A DNA stretch of 64,000 nt from Photobacterium rosenbergii (lineage in GTDB: Bacteria; Pseudomonadota; Gammaproteobacteria; Enterobacterales; Vibrionaceae): positions 1 to 64,000 of the forward strand of contig NZ_PYMB01000003.1 in the NCBI RefSeq assembly GCF_003026455.1, written 5' to 3'. The notes beneath the pieces were generated by a model that saw nothing but the letters and a program-made list of their open reading frames with translations, made no database searches and had not been told where the DNA came from. Below, piece by piece: positions 44,648 through 53,708 of this stretch; position 1 is the first letter of the stretch, and the number at the start of each line of letters is the position of its first letter. Made by a program: the position numbers and the translations under genes.

Positions 44648-44662
44648 ATAACTAATAGTTAT
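44648..44662. promoter_or_regulatory. 15-bp perfect palindrome upstream of moxR-like gene
   Basis: ATAACTAATAGTTAT is a perfect palindrome with a T-N11-A core, 60 bp before the MoxR start. It fits a LysR-type binding site; the LysR gene at the end of the operon is a candidate. Confidence 0.45.
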
Positions 44663-44722
44663 CGGGCTTATGGGTACGATAAAGGTCATAAAATACTAAA
44701 ACCTAAGTAGGTGAGGGAATCT

Positions 44723-45709
44723 ATGAACCAAGCACAGCAGGCAATGAATCAGCTGATTGAGCAAACTGAAAAAAGTGTTATCGGCCAGCGCCATGTCGTT
44801 GAAGCGCTGGTGATAGGCTTGCTGGCCAATGGTCATATTTTGTTAGAGGGCTTACCTGGAACAGCGAAAACCCGCTCGGTGAAGTCTCTAGCAACTCTTC
44901 TCAACACAGAATTTGGTCGAATCCAATTTACCCCTGATCTACTGCCTTCGGATGTGACCGGCACTGAGATCTATCAAGATCTCGATGGTAAACCGCAGCT
45001 TCACTTCCAACCGGGCCCAATATTCAACAGCATTGTCCTTGCCGATGAAGTTAACCGGGCGCCAGCTAAAGTGCAGGCGGCATTGCTAGAAGCTATGGCA
45101 GAAGGGACGATCACTGTTGGCGATACAACCCATCATTTACCAGAGTTGTTCATGGTATTGGCGACACAGAACCCGGTAGAGCAAGAGGGGACCTACCCGT
45201 TACCGGAAGCGCAGATGGACCGTTTTATGATGAAGGTAACGGTTGAATACCCTGAGGATGACGCCGAGCTAGATATCATTCGTTTAGTGCGAGGTGAAGA
45301 GCTGGGTGCCGGTGAATCTCGCACCGAAGGCCAGACACAGACGTATATTGAAACAGAACTTGTCCTTGATGCTCGTCGTCAACTACCGAATGTGACGGTC
45401 TCTGATTTGGTTGAACGGTACATTGTTGCTTTGGTGATGGCGACCCGAAAGCCAGAACGTTATCCTGATTCTAGCCTGTCAACGTGGATTGAAGTTGGCT
45501 CAAGTCCTCGGGCCTCTATTGCCTTGGATAAATGTGCCCGGGCATATGCTTGGCTACAAGGTCGGGATCATGTGTTGCCGGATGATGTTCGTGCTATGGC
45601 ACCAATGGTACTCGGGCATCGTTTCACGCTTAGCTACGATGCGTTAGCTGATGGGATCAGCCACTTAAGAATTGTTGAAGAACTGCTAGATCATGTAGAA
45701 ATCGGATAG
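44723..45709 (+). CDS. MoxR-family AAA+ ATPase
   Basis: Cytosolic ATPase of 328 residues starting at ATG 44723 (GAGGGA upstream). Walker A is GLPGTAKT (43-50), Walker B is IVLADE (104-109), and arginine-finger-type motifs follow (AEGTITVGD, LATQNPVEQEGTYPLPEAQMDRF). MoxR proteins act as chaperone-like unfoldases, often with vWA partners, to mature or insert cofactors into enzyme complexes. It opens a six-gene operon with gaps of 11, 2, -8, -8 and -4 bp. Confidence 0.94.
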   Translation: MNQAQQAMNQLIEQTEKSVIGQRHVVEALVIGLLANGHILLEGLPGTAKTRSVKSLATLLNTEFGRIQFTPDLLPSDVTGTEIYQDLDGKPQLHFQPGPIFNSIVLADEVNRAPAKVQAALLEAMAEGTITVGDTTHHLPELFMVLATQNPVEQEGTYPLPEAQMDRFMMKVTVEYPEDDAELDIIRLVRGEELGAGESRTEGQTQTYIETELVLDARRQLPNVTVSDLVERYIVALVMATRKPERYPDSSLSTWIEVGSSPRASIALDKCARAYAWLQGRDHVLPDDVRAMAPMVLGHRFTLSYDALADGISHLRIVEELLDHVEIG

Positions 45710-45720
45710 TAGGGGGCACT

Positions 45721-46683
45721 ATGGCAAAGCCAAATATTGCCCCTCAACCTGCTGGTCTTGATGGTCGTATTTATTGTGATTACTCCCGTTTGGTGCGTCT
45801 TCAGTCCCAGATAAATACGTTTAGCCTATTACCGCACCTTAAAGCCGGTAGCGTTTTGTCGGGCCGTCATAATTCTTTGTTTCGGGGGCGTGGGCTGAAT
45901 TTTGAAGAATTGCGTCATTATCAACTTGGCGATGATATTCGTAATCTGGACTGGAAGGTGACGCTACGAACGGGCAAGCCTCATGTTCGCAGTTATACCG
46001 AAGAAAAAGATCGCAATGTCATTATCTGCGTCGACCAGCGCAGTCAGATGTTTTTCTCGTCAACTCAGGTGATGAAATCGGTTATTGCCGCAGAAATTGC
46101 TGCCATGTGTGGTTGGCGAGTGCTCAAAGATGGCGATCGCGTTGGTGTTGTTATCGCTTCAACTGACAAGATCTACCACAGCAAATCTCAACGTTCCCAG
46201 CATGCGTTTATGGCGCAGCTAAAGCTACTAGCCAAGGCCAACCAGCAACTCAATGTTGATTCTTCCAATAGTGACAAGGTGAGTTTTTCGCTGTGGCTTG
46301 AGCAACTCAAACGGATGAATTTATCCCAGTCGACCTTGGTATTTATTACCGATTGGCGAGACTGCGAAGAGCAGCACCTTGATCTGCTCAAACAATTCCA
46401 AATGCACAATGATGTATTGGCGGTGATGGTCAATGATCCTCTCGAGCAGACCTTACCGGATGACCTCGCCAAATCCAATTGGGTGGTCGGGGACGGGCAA
46501 TATCAGCTGACGCTGGACTCACAGGAGAAAATTGCCAGTGCCAGTGCCAGTTTAGCTGAGCAAAGCTTGCTTACTCGCCAGTCACTTACTCGGTTGATGG
46601 CATTGAAAAGCCTTCCATTTATTGAGTTGGATACGTCTGGTTCCCACATTAGTCAGTTCCAGCGGCTTGTTGGGAGACAATAA
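45721..46683 (+). CDS. DUF58 protein, MoxR partner
   Basis: Cytosolic or membrane-peripheral protein of 320 residues. The DUF58 hallmark GRGLNFEELRHYQLGDDIRN...VRSYTEEKDRN covers about 60-100, and a degenerate vWA-like fold follows. DUF58 proteins are regular neighbours of MoxR. AGGGGG precedes ATG 45721. The starts and ends of this and the next gene are two base pairs apart, so translation is probably coupled. Confidence 0.9.
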   Translation: MAKPNIAPQPAGLDGRIYCDYSRLVRLQSQINTFSLLPHLKAGSVLSGRHNSLFRGRGLNFEELRHYQLGDDIRNLDWKVTLRTGKPHVRSYTEEKDRNVIICVDQRSQMFFSSTQVMKSVIAAEIAAMCGWRVLKDGDRVGVVIASTDKIYHSKSQRSQHAFMAQLKLLAKANQQLNVDSSNSDKVSFSLWLEQLKRMNLSQSTLVFITDWRDCEEQHLDLLKQFQMHNDVLAVMVNDPLEQTLPDDLAKSNWVVGDGQYQLTLDSQEKIASASASLAEQSLLTRQSLTRLMALKSLPFIELDTSGSHISQFQRLVGRQ

Positions 46684-46685
46684 CC

Positions 46686-47210
46686 ATGAGCATTGAACAT
46701 TCGCCGCCGAGCACGTACATACTGCGTGATCTCCATGATGTCACCGTCCCTGATAGTGTCAGTTGGATGCCTCAGACAATTGGCTGGAAAATTCTCACCC
46801 TTGGTTTGTTGATTCTGGCAGTCTTCCTCGTTTATCGCCGGCTTCAAACTTGGTGGCAGAACCGTTATCGCACTGAGGCAATCGCTGCGATAAATAACCT
46901 CAACCTTAATGATCAGAGTTTTGAAGATAGCTTGTATTCGATTGTGAAAATTGTGCTGGTGTATTTAGACCCTGCCAATGGCAAGTTATTTGGAGCTTCA
47001 TTACTGCGTCAGATTGACTGTTTGGGGGATGGTAAAGATACATTTGATGGCGTGCTCGGTCAGAAATGGACACAGTCTTTGGTTGATCCAGCAACGGTAT
47101 TGAATACTGACGAGCGAGCAAGCTTACAACAGAAAGTATTGAATTGGATGATGGTACACCAAAACCAGAAAAAGCTTCGCATTTCGAAGGGAGAAGGGCG
47201 TCATGGTTAA
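46686..47210 (+). CDS. DUF4381 membrane protein
   Basis: Protein of 174 residues with one central transmembrane segment at about 36-54 (KILTLGLLILAVFLVYRRLQ) and a cytoplasmic C-terminal domain. It matches the DUF4381 member commonly found in MoxR/vWA operons. Its end overlaps the next gene by eight bases. It may link the ATPase to the membrane-bound vWA proteins; that role is inference from gene order. Confidence 0.85.
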   Translation: MSIEHSPPSTYILRDLHDVTVPDSVSWMPQTIGWKILTLGLLILAVFLVYRRLQTWWQNRYRTEAIAAINNLNLNDQSFEDSLYSIVKIVLVYLDPANGKLFGASLLRQIDCLGDGKDTFDGVLGQKWTQSLVDPATVLNTDERASLQQKVLNWMMVHQNQKKLRISKGEGRHG

Positions 47211-48279
47211 CTTTTCTCTGATCGATTTAGAGTTCATTCATCCTTGGTGGTTTTTGGCTTTACCACTACCACTGTTGGTTGTCTATTTTGTTCCAGCTTA
47301 TCGCACCAAGCAGAGCGCGATTAAAGTGCCTTTTTTCAGCCAGTTGATAGAGGCGTTGGGTGAAACCCCTTCAACAGGAGCTAATCAGTTAATGCCATCT
47401 TGGTGGCAGCGTATGACCTTAGTGATTTCCTGGGTACTGATTATTACTGCGTTAGCCAAACCAACTATTTTGGGTTCTCCCCAAGTAAGGGAGAGCTTTG
47501 GTCGAGATGTCATGGTGCTGGTGGATCTTTCAGGATCAATGGCGGAGCAAGATTTTACCTCAGCATCAGGTCAAAAAGTCTCTCGTCTCGATGCCGTAAA
47601 AGAGGTACTGGCAGATTTTGTCAAAACCCGAGAGGGTGATCGTCTGGGTTTGATTTTGTTTGGCGACGCAGCATTTTTGCAAACACCGTTTACCGCCGAT
47701 CAGGATGTGTGGCTGGCGTTGCTGAACCAAACTGAAGTCGCCATGGCAGGTCAGAGTACCCATTTAGGCGATGCGATGGGATTAGCAATTAAAGTGTTTG
47801 ATCAAAGCCATCAGGAAAAAGGTGACGAAGATAGGGAGAAAGTCGCCATCGTGCTTACCGATGGTAATGATACCGATAGTTTTGTGGAGCCGATTGAAGC
47901 CGCAAAGGTTGCCAAGGCAAAAGGTGTGCGGATCCATATGATTGCAATGGGTGACCCTCAAACAGTTGGTGAAACGGCGCTCGATATGGACACTATCAAC
48001 CGTGTTGCCCAAGAATCTGGCGGGCAGGCTTTTGTTGCTCTTGATCGTCAGGCACTGTCTGCCGCTTATGAAGAGATTGGCAAGCTTGAGCCTCAACTCT
48101 ATGAAAGTTCAACGTACCGCCCTAAGCAAAGTATTCACCATTATCTGATTGCGGTTGTTGTTGTGATGTACTTGGTTGCATTCTCGTTGGCAACACTCAA
48201 TCGACGAAGGAACAGTCGTAAGCATTGGAACTCTGGAGCAGAGTCAAAAGAAGCTGGCTCGGAGGGAAACCATGTTTGA
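47203..48279 (+). CDS. vWA-domain membrane protein (BatA-like)
   Basis: Inner-membrane protein of 358 residues: transmembrane segments near 15-32, 70-88 and 312-330, a vWA domain between 100 and 295. The metal-ion-dependent adhesion site is DLSGS at 108-112, with LTDGNDT near 222 as a second loop. Its start overlaps the preceding gene by eight bases. BatA proteins work with BatB and BatD in the stress-related Bat/aerotolerance module. Confidence 0.92.
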   Translation: MVNFSLIDLEFIHPWWFLALPLPLLVVYFVPAYRTKQSAIKVPFFSQLIEALGETPSTGANQLMPSWWQRMTLVISWVLIITALAKPTILGSPQVRESFGRDVMVLVDLSGSMAEQDFTSASGQKVSRLDAVKEVLADFVKTREGDRLGLILFGDAAFLQTPFTADQDVWLALLNQTEVAMAGQSTHLGDAMGLAIKVFDQSHQEKGDEDREKVAIVLTDGNDTDSFVEPIEAAKVAKAKGVRIHMIAMGDPQTVGETALDMDTINRVAQESGGQAFVALDRQALSAAYEEIGKLEPQLYESSTYRPKQSIHHYLIAVVVVMYLVAFSLATLNRRRNSRKHWNSGAESKEAGSEGNHV

Positions 48280-49972
48280 TAGTTTGAATCTGCAACAGGT
48301 GATATCGCAATTTCATTTCATTAGACCAATGTGGTTGTTGGCTTTTGTTCCTATGGGGTTTTTATTGTGGCTGCGGTGGCAGGAAGATAACCAGCCTTCT
48401 TGGAAAGATGTGCTGCCTGATCACCTGCGAAATGTGTTGACCATAGGGGAAAAAGGTTGGAGTAAACAACTGCCGCTTAAGTTACTGATGGCAATTATCG
48501 CGATTGCGATAGTGATTTGTGCCGGGCCGACTTGGCAGCGCCAAGCTTCACCTTTTGGTGAGGATAAGGCCTCTATGTTGGTGTTACTTGATAGCAGCGA
48601 ATCTATGTTAGAGAAAGACTTACCCCCAAGCAGGTTAGAGCGGGCGAAGCATAAAGTGCGTGACTTATTAGCCCTTCGTCAAGGTGGTAGCACAGGTTTG
48701 GTGGTGTATGCAGGAACCGCTCACGTAGCTATGCCAATGACCCAAGATACCAAGGTGTTTGAACCGATATTAGCGGCCATATCCCCTGAAATCATGCCTG
48801 TCGAGGGTAAGTTCGCCGAACAGGCTCTGCCGCTTATCGACCAGTTACTGCAAGGTCGGCCCGGTTCAACAGTCTTGATGGTATCTGATGGTGTAACCCC
48901 AAATACTGCTACAGCTTTTAAAGACTATTTTGCGGATAAGCCTTATCAACTAATGATATTGGGTGCAGGTAACCGAGATGTCGTCAGTGATGCACCAGCA
49001 GATTTTGATTCACTAAAGCAACTTGCTAGCGATACTAACGGCCGATTCATTGAAGTCACTGTCGATAGTAGCGATATAGAGCAACTTAATCGCTCTGTTG
49101 AGCGTAATATGCAGCTCAACGGTGAATCGTCAATGCCATGGCAGGACATGGGTTATCAACTGTTGTTACCTATTGCGCTGGTAATGTTACTTTGGTTCCG
49201 CAAAGGTTGGTTGGTGCAATGGTGCTTGGTGATGACGTTGAGTGGAAGCCTGTTTATTACGCCTGTTGTTAAAGCTGAAACTATCGTTGTGTCAAAAGCG
49301 CAAACCACTGAGCCTATTGCAGAGGTGACAGCCTGGGATAGAACAACCCAATGGTGGTGGGATTTGTGGTTAACCCCAGATCAGCAAGGCCAGCGACTAT
49401 TCAATAAAGGGGAATACCTAGAGGCCGCGAAGCATTTTGTTGACCCGCTAAGGAAAGGGACAGCTTACTACTATGCCAGTGAATACAAGCAGGCCCACCG
49501 TGCATTTTTACAAATGAACAATGACTTTGGCTTGTATAACGCGGCGAGTGCGTTAGCGAGGCAGCGGGAGTATCTTGCGGCCAGGGACTTATTGCAGTCT
49601 TTAGCTGATAAGGCATCCCTTGCTCCAACCTTACGACCGGATGTTGAAAATAACCTAAAGGTGATCAGTGGCATTGTCGAGGAGATCAACCGCACCAGTG
49701 AAAGTCAGGCTGGAACGACTGACGGGCCGGAAGAGTCCTTCGAATTGAGTGATGACAAACCTAGGACGGCTGATGGGGCCGATGAAAAAACCGCAGCAGA
49801 ACTCATGATCAAAGACTCATTGAATGCCAACGAAATTTTGGGTAGTGACGAACTGGCAGATAAGTGGTTAAGGCGGGTAGAAGCCGATCCTAAGTATTTC
49901 CTGCGAGCTAAGTTTCAGATCCAACTCAATGAATCAAATAAAAGCGATTTTACCGGTGAGGTACAGCAATGA
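48272..49972 (+). CDS. vWA and TPR membrane protein (BatB/BatC-like fusion)
   Basis: Inner-membrane protein of 566 residues starting at ATG 48272 (GGAGGG upstream). Segments near 19-34, 69-85 and 292-308 are hydrophobic; the vWA domain spans about 95-285 with metal site DSSES at 107-111. The C-terminal part (about 350-560) has TPR-like helices (RLFNKGEYLEAAKHF, ASEYKQAHRAFL) facing the periplasm or cytoplasm, so one gene combines BatB and BatC. Overlaps its neighbours by 8 and 4 bp. Confidence 0.9.
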   Translation: MFDSLNLQQVISQFHFIRPMWLLAFVPMGFLLWLRWQEDNQPSWKDVLPDHLRNVLTIGEKGWSKQLPLKLLMAIIAIAIVICAGPTWQRQASPFGEDKASMLVLLDSSESMLEKDLPPSRLERAKHKVRDLLALRQGGSTGLVVYAGTAHVAMPMTQDTKVFEPILAAISPEIMPVEGKFAEQALPLIDQLLQGRPGSTVLMVSDGVTPNTATAFKDYFADKPYQLMILGAGNRDVVSDAPADFDSLKQLASDTNGRFIEVTVDSSDIEQLNRSVERNMQLNGESSMPWQDMGYQLLLPIALVMLLWFRKGWLVQWCLVMTLSGSLFITPVVKAETIVVSKAQTTEPIAEVTAWDRTTQWWWDLWLTPDQQGQRLFNKGEYLEAAKHFVDPLRKGTAYYYASEYKQAHRAFLQMNNDFGLYNAASALARQREYLAARDLLQSLADKASLAPTLRPDVENNLKVISGIVEEINRTSESQAGTTDGPEESFELSDDKPRTADGADEKTAAELMIKDSLNANEILGSDELADKWLRRVEADPKYFLRAKFQIQLNESNKSDFTGEVQQ

Positions 49973-51273
49973 GAACGGGGTTAACTTCTTCACTGCCAGT
50001 ATGGCTAGCAGTCGTTATATCGCTGTTGAGTTTTCAAAGTTACGCTGTCACTATTGATCGACTTGAGAAAAGCAACGATGTTGAAATACAAGCATGGTTG
50101 AGCGATGTGAATGAACAGGGCGATAGCAGGGAAGAATCAGAGCAGTCAAAGACACTACCAAGCTTTAGTGTGAATGAACAAATCATCCTATATGTGGAAG
50201 TCGCCACCCCACGCTGGTTTACCGGAGGCACCCGGATTGAATCGGTAGAAATCCCCAATGTGATTGCTAAGCAGCGCAACCAGCTGGCAACTAATTATAC
50301 CGAGCGAAAAGGCGGGCAAACCTGGTCGCGCCAACGGTGGGAAATCACCTTGTACCCCGTTAAATCAGGAACGTTTACGGTGCCTTCTTTGGCAGTTAAT
50401 GTGCAGGTGTCAGCACCGGATGGCTCTAACGTCTCTGGCAATTTGTATACCCAACCGATGAACTTTAACGTGAGTTTACCGTCTGGTTTGCTCAGTGATG
50501 ATACACCTTGGTTTACTGCGACCCACGTTGATGTAAAGCAAGAGTGGTCACAATCAAGCGATGAGCTGAAAGTAGGTGATGCCATAACACGCAAAGTCAC
50601 TGTCAATGCTCAAGATAGCCTTTCAGTGTTGCTGCCGAACCTGTTGAAAAGCGATTCATCGCCGTACTTCCAAGCCTATCCGCAACCTCATCGATTGAAT
50701 GATACGCAAACACGGGGCGACTACCAATCGAGCCGCATGGAAGAAACGGTCTACGTAATACAGCAAGGCGGTGATTTCAAGTTACCAGAGCACCAGTTCC
50801 AATGGTGGAATGCGAAAACCAATAAATTAGAAACCGTCACCGTTGAGGGTAAGAGCTTTCATGCTCGTCATACACCGGCCTCTTTTGTGAAGGCCAATTT
50901 TCATTGGCTGGTATCTTTATTATCGACCCTGGTTATTGTTCTCATTGTGTTGCTTGGCGCTCGGCGTTATTTCCGGACACATCCAACCCCGCCTTGGCTT
51001 TTGTTTTGGCTGGAGGTTAGAAAAGGTGAGTGGTCGAAGGCAAGGGCACAGTTGTACCGATACTTACGTGTCTCAACCGATCATTTGGAGATGGGCAAAG
51101 CTGATAGTGATAAAGCTTGGTTGAAAACCAGTCTTCAAGTACAAACCGGTGCAGAAAAAGCTTACGTCTTCCATAAGATGTGGCAGATGATCAGCGGAAA
51201 GAAGGGCGCTCGTAATGGGTTAAGGCTACCTAAAGCGCTACCTAAGTTAGATAAGGGTCACAAGGAAGGCTAG
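49969..51273 (+). CDS. BatD-like periplasmic membrane protein
   Basis: Protein of 434 residues. A signal peptide covers 1-26 (SYAV), a long beta-rich periplasmic domain covers 27-305, and one transmembrane helix is near 310-328 (LVSLLSTLVIVLIVLLGARR), followed by a cytoplasmic tail. This is the architecture of BatD/DUF7939 proteins. ATGA overlap with the preceding gene (4 bp) supports translational coupling. It ends the operon; a LysR gene follows after 71 bp. Confidence 0.88.
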   Translation: MRTGLTSSLPVWLAVVISLLSFQSYAVTIDRLEKSNDVEIQAWLSDVNEQGDSREESEQSKTLPSFSVNEQIILYVEVATPRWFTGGTRIESVEIPNVIAKQRNQLATNYTERKGGQTWSRQRWEITLYPVKSGTFTVPSLAVNVQVSAPDGSNVSGNLYTQPMNFNVSLPSGLLSDDTPWFTATHVDVKQEWSQSSDELKVGDAITRKVTVNAQDSLSVLLPNLLKSDSSPYFQAYPQPHRLNDTQTRGDYQSSRMEETVYVIQQGGDFKLPEHQFQWWNAKTNKLETVTVEGKSFHARHTPASFVKANFHWLVSLLSTLVIVLIVLLGARRYFRTHPTPPWLLFWLEVRKGEWSKARAQLYRYLRVSTDHLEMGKADSDKAWLKTSLQVQTGAEKAYVFHKMWQMISGKKGARNGLRLPKALPKLDKGHKEG

Positions 51274-51344
51274 TTTACTTTAACTTATTGAAAAATAATG
51301 CCTATGATAAATAGTATAAGAATGACGATAAAATATAGCGAAAG

Positions 51345-52241
51345 ATGAAAAGCACTGATTTAAACCTGATTCCTATTTTTGTAGCCGTGTATGAAGAGCA
51401 AAGCCTTTCCAAAGCGGCTGTGAGGATGGATGTTAGCCAACCTGCGGTGAGTAAAGGACTAAAGCGCCTGCGTGAAATTTATGATGATCCTTTATTTCAT
51501 CGCAACGCCAGTGGGGTGGAACCGACGGCGTTTGCCAGCGATATTTACCCTGCTTTAGCCGCTTCATTTAAGAACTTTAGTTCGACGCTTTCGGCTTCGC
51601 GGGAGTTTGATCCCAAAACATCAAAACGGATCTTTTCGATCGCCTGCGTTTCAGTAGCCAGTTACAGCATTGTACCTGCACTGATAGAGCAAGTGCGTTT
51701 AGAGGCGCCGAATATCGCATTCGAAATCCATCCGCTATTTACTGAAGACATGGAGTCGGATTTACGCTTACAGCGTTATGATTTAGTCATTGATTTACCG
51801 CCTCGTGGTCGAAGCTTACTGAAATCCCAAGTACTTTATTCTGAAGAACTTAGTGTCGTGTGCTGTAAGCATCACCCCCGTATAATCGACTCGATTACTA
51901 TTGATCAGTTTTTAGCGGAAGATCACGTAGTGGTTGCCCGCTGGCATGCCCGTCGTAGCTTATTGAATGCCGAAGATATCCCAGAACTTGATCAGCGAAA
52001 TATTATCGTAAGGGCTCCAGGTGCTGTTGAAATGTTGCCGATAATTGCCGGTTCAGACATGATAGGTATCTTGCCAAAATCAACCATTGAGTCTTTTTCG
52101 GAGCTTTATGACATCAAGGCATTACCTTTGCCGTTTGGTGAGAATATTTACGACCTTTGCGCAATTTGGCACCCCAGCCGGACGACTGAAACCAGTCATC
52201 GCTGGCTGAGGCAGTTGTTGTTTAAAGTGGTCAAAGTTTAG
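51345..52241 (+). CDS. LysR-family transcriptional regulator (end of MoxR operon)
   Basis: Regulator of 298 residues, helix-turn-helix at about 19-40 (SLSKAAVRMDVSQPAVSKGLKR), followed by an effector domain of the LeuO/NodD subgroup. Being directly after batD on the same strand, it may belong to or regulate the operon. It also shares the CDLxAIWH pattern near its C-terminus with LeuO-like proteins. The convergent hydrolase gene ends 16 bp beyond. Confidence 0.9.
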   Translation: MKSTDLNLIPIFVAVYEEQSLSKAAVRMDVSQPAVSKGLKRLREIYDDPLFHRNASGVEPTAFASDIYPALAASFKNFSSTLSASREFDPKTSKRIFSIACVSVASYSIVPALIEQVRLEAPNIAFEIHPLFTEDMESDLRLQRYDLVIDLPPRGRSLLKSQVLYSEELSVVCCKHHPRIIDSITIDQFLAEDHVVVARWHARRSLLNAEDIPELDQRNIIVRAPGAVEMLPIIAGSDMIGILPKSTIESFSELYDIKALPLPFGENIYDLCAIWHPSRTTETSHRWLRQLLFKVVKV

Positions 52242-52257
52242 TTCAGCGTTAGGTCGA

Positions 52258-53013
52258 CTAGTCTAATGCACGCTTCAGCCCTGACGTATATTCCGGATAT
52301 TGTGAGATAGTATTGTGGCCAGCATTATCGATAATGATGACTTCTTGCAGTTGCTCGTCAAATTCGGCAATTAGCTGATCGGTTCGCGAGCGGGAAATTA
52401 CCTGATCCCTTCCAGCAATGAAAATATAGGTTTGGGCGGTAATTTCTTTGGCTCTTTCCGATGATTGGTATCTGTCTTTGATAAACCAGGAAACGGGGAA
52501 CATCCAATAAATGTCCTTGGCAACATTTTCAATGCTATCGAAAGGCGTTACCAAAATAAGCTTGTCCACTTGCCGGTTGGCTGCCACATAGCTAGCTATA
52601 CCTGAACCAAGGCTACGGCCCATTAACGAGACAGATTGATGCTGGTTTTGTATCGCCTCAAAAATCTGCACTGCATCGTTATATAAGTTAGCCTCAGTCG
52701 GCGTCCCAGGATTGTTGCCATACCCACGGTATGGGATCAGGTAGACGGTATAGTTAGGGATAAACGCTTTGAAGAAAGGGATGTTGGCTTCGATGTTTTC
52801 TGCGTTCCCGCCATAGTAGATTAATGCCTTAGGTTGTCCTTCATTGACGACCCAGCCGGATAGCTTTTCACCATCTACAGTAAAATTGATGTTCATTTCA
52901 CCATAGAAATTACTGGCAGGCTGTGGGTAGTAGAGGAAATGACGTTGTAGGGAACAAAAAGTCAGGAAGAAGAGGGCGTAACCTACCACTATGATAACTA
53001 AAAGACTTTTCAT
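52258..53013 (-). CDS. Membrane-anchored alpha/beta hydrolase
   Basis: Hydrolase of 251 residues with an N-terminal hydrophobic anchor at 4-20. The nucleophile is S134 in MGRSLGSG; D203 (AGRDQVI) and H233 (AGHNTI) complete a typical triad. Similar to the YfhR/ABHD13-like group. The catalytic domain probably faces the periplasm or cytoplasm next to the membrane; substrate unknown. Overlaps the DUF2784 gene by four bases, so they form an operon. Confidence 0.88.
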   Translation of the reverse strand: MKSLLVIIVVGYALFFLTFCSLQRHFLYYPQPASNFYGEMNINFTVDGEKLSGWVVNEGQPKALIYYGGNAENIEANIPFFKAFIPNYTVYLIPYRGYGNNPGTPTEANLYNDAVQIFEAIQNQHQSVSLMGRSLGSGIASYVAANRQVDKLILVTPFDSIENVAKDIYWMFPVSWFIKDRYQSSERAKEITAQTYIFIAGRDQVISRSRTDQLIAEFDEQLQEVIIIDNAGHNTISQYPEYTSGLKRALD

Positions 53014-53393
53014 TCATGCGTCCTGCCTTGCCTGTGTCTATACCAATAATAGACGAACGCATAAATTACGATGTTGACTGTCAAAGCAGCAAAACCTAAA
53101 ACGACTTGGACATCAAAACTAAGGGCTGGCGGGTAAATCACCGGAATAAGGTAGTGTTCGACAAACCCTCCTGGGTAACCTTCACCACCTGCGGCTTGGC
53201 GCAATTGGTTTTCCAAGGGTGTGAGAGGGCATATCCAGCCCTTGAAGCTAATCACGGCAACCCACAATGCCGCTGGTATATGGAGAAGCAACATATAGTT
53301 CCGCCAAAGTACCAGCAATCCTCCGAGTAAAGCGAATATGATAAACAGTAGGTGGAATATGACGACCAAATCAGCAAGGAATCGATACATCAT
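53010..53393 (-). CDS. DUF2784 membrane protein
   Basis: Integral membrane protein of 127 residues with three to four hydrophobic segments (10-32, 35-52, about 92-115). It shows the DUF2784 pattern with GWICPLTPLENQLRQAAGGEGYPGGFVEHYL. The function is unknown. The stop-start overlap ATGA with the downstream hydrolase suggests joint function. Confidence 0.86.
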   Translation of the reverse strand: MMYRFLADLVVIFHLLFIIFALLGGLLVLWRNYMLLLHIPAALWVAVISFKGWICPLTPLENQLRQAAGGEGYPGGFVEHYLIPVIYPPALSFDVQVVLGFAALTVNIVIYAFVYYWYRHRQGRTHE

Positions 53394-53708
53394 AAGCAGC
53401 TAAGCCATCAGAGCTCGCATTGGGATCACTTATCCACGTCGCCTTCAACGCCTTCATGTGAAAGGTCGCCGGAGAGTTCCCAAACAAAGCACTATGCACA
53501 ATCAAGTTTTTCATTCTCCACTCCATGACCTTCAGTTAACAAGAAAATCTTAGCCCACAAAACTTACTACCTGCCATAACTTCAATCTCAGCGATGAAAA
53601 TGCCAGCTTCTTGCTTTGCCTTTCGAGCATAGTGACTCAACGACTTTTTCACATTTGTGTTGTTACTCTGGCTTGTAGTGCAAATGAGCTTTTGTTTGGA
53701 AGAATCCC
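53394..53708. other. Divergent intergenic gap, nothing definite
   Basis: 315 bp between the DUF2784 and flavocytochrome genes. A minus-strand frame of 51 codons (53371-53526) exists but overlaps the DUF2784 start. No repeat or operator is evident. Confidence 0.4.

Noticed and set aside
53371-53526. 51-codon minus-strand frame before the DUF2784 gene
   Set aside because: It overlaps the DUF2784 start, its Shine-Dalgarno is too close to the ATG, and no family is recognisable; a remnant cannot be excluded.
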